NCBI GenBank assembly: GCA_015494005.1
Contig: WGCB01000447.1
Location: 1-6,302, forward strand
Direction: 5' to 3'
From: Caldilineaceae bacterium
GTDB taxonomy: Bacteria; Chloroflexota; Anaerolineae; Caldilineales; Caldilineaceae
Length of the DNA stretch: 6,302 bases
The notes under the pieces are model-generated. The model saw only the letters and a program-made list of their open reading frames with translations, did no database searches and was not told the DNA's origin. The position numbers were made by a program, and so were the translations under genes. This document shows positions 5,783 to 6,302 of this stretch, piece after piece (the first letter of the stretch is position 1; each line of letters begins with the position of its first letter).

Positions 5783-6302
5783 GCCAGCAGCTCCTGGTAG
5801 AAGGCCAGGGTGCGTTCGGCCAGCCGCACCTGGCTGTACTCCTGGGCCCGGGCCAGCCCTCGACGCCGCAGCTCGGCCCAGAGCGTCGGGTCCCCGGCCA
5901 GCTGGGCCAGCCGATCCGCCAGGGCCGTCGCGTCCCCCTCCGGGAAGAGCAGCCCGGCCTGGTCGATGACCTCCGGGATGGCGCCGGAGTCGGAGCCGAT
6001 CACCGGCACGCCCGCGGCCATGGCCTCCAGGAGCACCCGGCCCAGCTGCTCCTTCCAGACCGGCGTGGTGCGGCTGGGCAGGACCAGAGCGTGGAAGGTG
6101 CAGAGCTGTTCCGCCACCTCCTCCGGCATCATGGGGCCCAGGAAAGTGACCCGTCCCCCCAGGCCCAGGTGAGTCACCTGTCTCTGCAGCGTCGCCAGGG
6201 AAGGGCCATTCCCCACCAGGGTCAGGGAGAGCTGGTGGGCGGGCTCCCTCTCCTGGAGCTGGGCCAGGGCCTCCAACAGGGTCTCCAGGCCCTTCTCCGG
6301 GA
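5779..6302 (-). CDS. Glycosyltransferase family 4, C-terminal part; 5' end outside window
   Basis: The frame is open to the right edge, so the start codon and the N-terminal acceptor domain are missing; 173 complete residues are visible. They form the C-terminal nucleotide-sugar domain of a GT-B enzyme. In order: [12 protein letters not shown] at the edge (the usual 'EKG..ll.A' donor-domain opening), [20 protein letters not shown], and then [26 protein letters not shown] with an intact E-x7-E pair (EQLGRVLLE), continuing as [16 protein letters not shown]. The TTPVWKEQ variant before the E-x7-E pair differs from the YEGFG form of the second GT4 enzyme of this operon, so the two are not recent duplicates. 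TGA at 5779-5781 overlaps the GT2 ATG by four bases. It is the first visible gene of the operon; the operon promoter lies beyond the window. Donor and acceptor unknown. Confidence 0.94.
   Translation of the reverse strand, partial: PEKGLETLLEALAQLQEREPAHQLSLTLVGNGPSLATLQRQVTHLGLGGRVTFLGPMMPEEVAEQLCTFHALVLPSRTTPVWKEQLGRVLLEAMAAGVPVIGSDSGAIPEVIDQAGLLFPEGDATALADRLAQLAGDPTLWAELRRRGLARAQEYSQVRLAERTLAFYQELLA

Noticed and set aside
1..6302. Many recurring short strings such as GGCCAGG and CTGGCC across the window
   Set aside because: They fall inside codons (Leu-Ala, Ala-Gln) in different frames with irregular spacing, as expected from strong codon bias, not a repeat family.

Overview
The window is GC-rich DNA (G+C roughly two thirds by eye). 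All supported genes lie on the minus strand, so transcription runs from high to low coordinates. Protein character, frequent GTG/TTG starts and dense CTG/GCC codon use suggest a Chloroflexota bacterium, perhaps Caldilineae. That placement is an impression from memory, not a search result.

Right part (6302 to 2515): a cassette of four glycosyltransferase genes. In transcription order these are a GT4-type enzyme (5' end outside the window), a GT2-type enzyme, a polytopic membrane mannosyltransferase-like protein of the GT87/DUF2029 type, and a second GT4-type enzyme. Each of the three junctions is a 4-bp stop/start overlap (ATGA, GTGA, GTGA), so the four are almost certainly one translationally coupled operon. 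They probably build a cell-surface glycan or glycolipid: GT2 and GT4 enzymes would work on the cytoplasmic face with nucleotide sugars, and the membrane enzyme probably uses a lipid-linked sugar.

Middle (2514 to 1138): a 69-bp gap holds a strong sigma70-like promoter whose predicted start site falls on the ATG of a 12-helix major facilitator protein of the PucC / BCD family. The family is best known from bacteriochlorophyll and light-harvesting assembly, yet no photosynthesis gene is visible here. The mRNA is probably leaderless.

Left part (1137 to 1): a 130-bp gap with a second extended -10 promoter and three degenerate 12-bp repeats leads to a 107-residue protein, probably a dimeric alpha/beta barrel of unknown function. 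It is followed by a 17-bp-stem palindrome that overlaps a TTGACA-17-TAGTGT promoter-like pair. Last is a gene running off the left edge. Its visible 178 residues carry a His-Gly and a Cys spaced like the catalytic dyad of caspase-like (clan CD) proteins; this is the least described gene in the window.

No tRNA, rRNA, CRISPR array, insertion sequence or gene-free stretch above 300 bp was seen. No new multi-gene system is evident. The points most worth following up are the caspase-like partial gene with its palindromic promoter, and the PucC homologue with a leaderless start.
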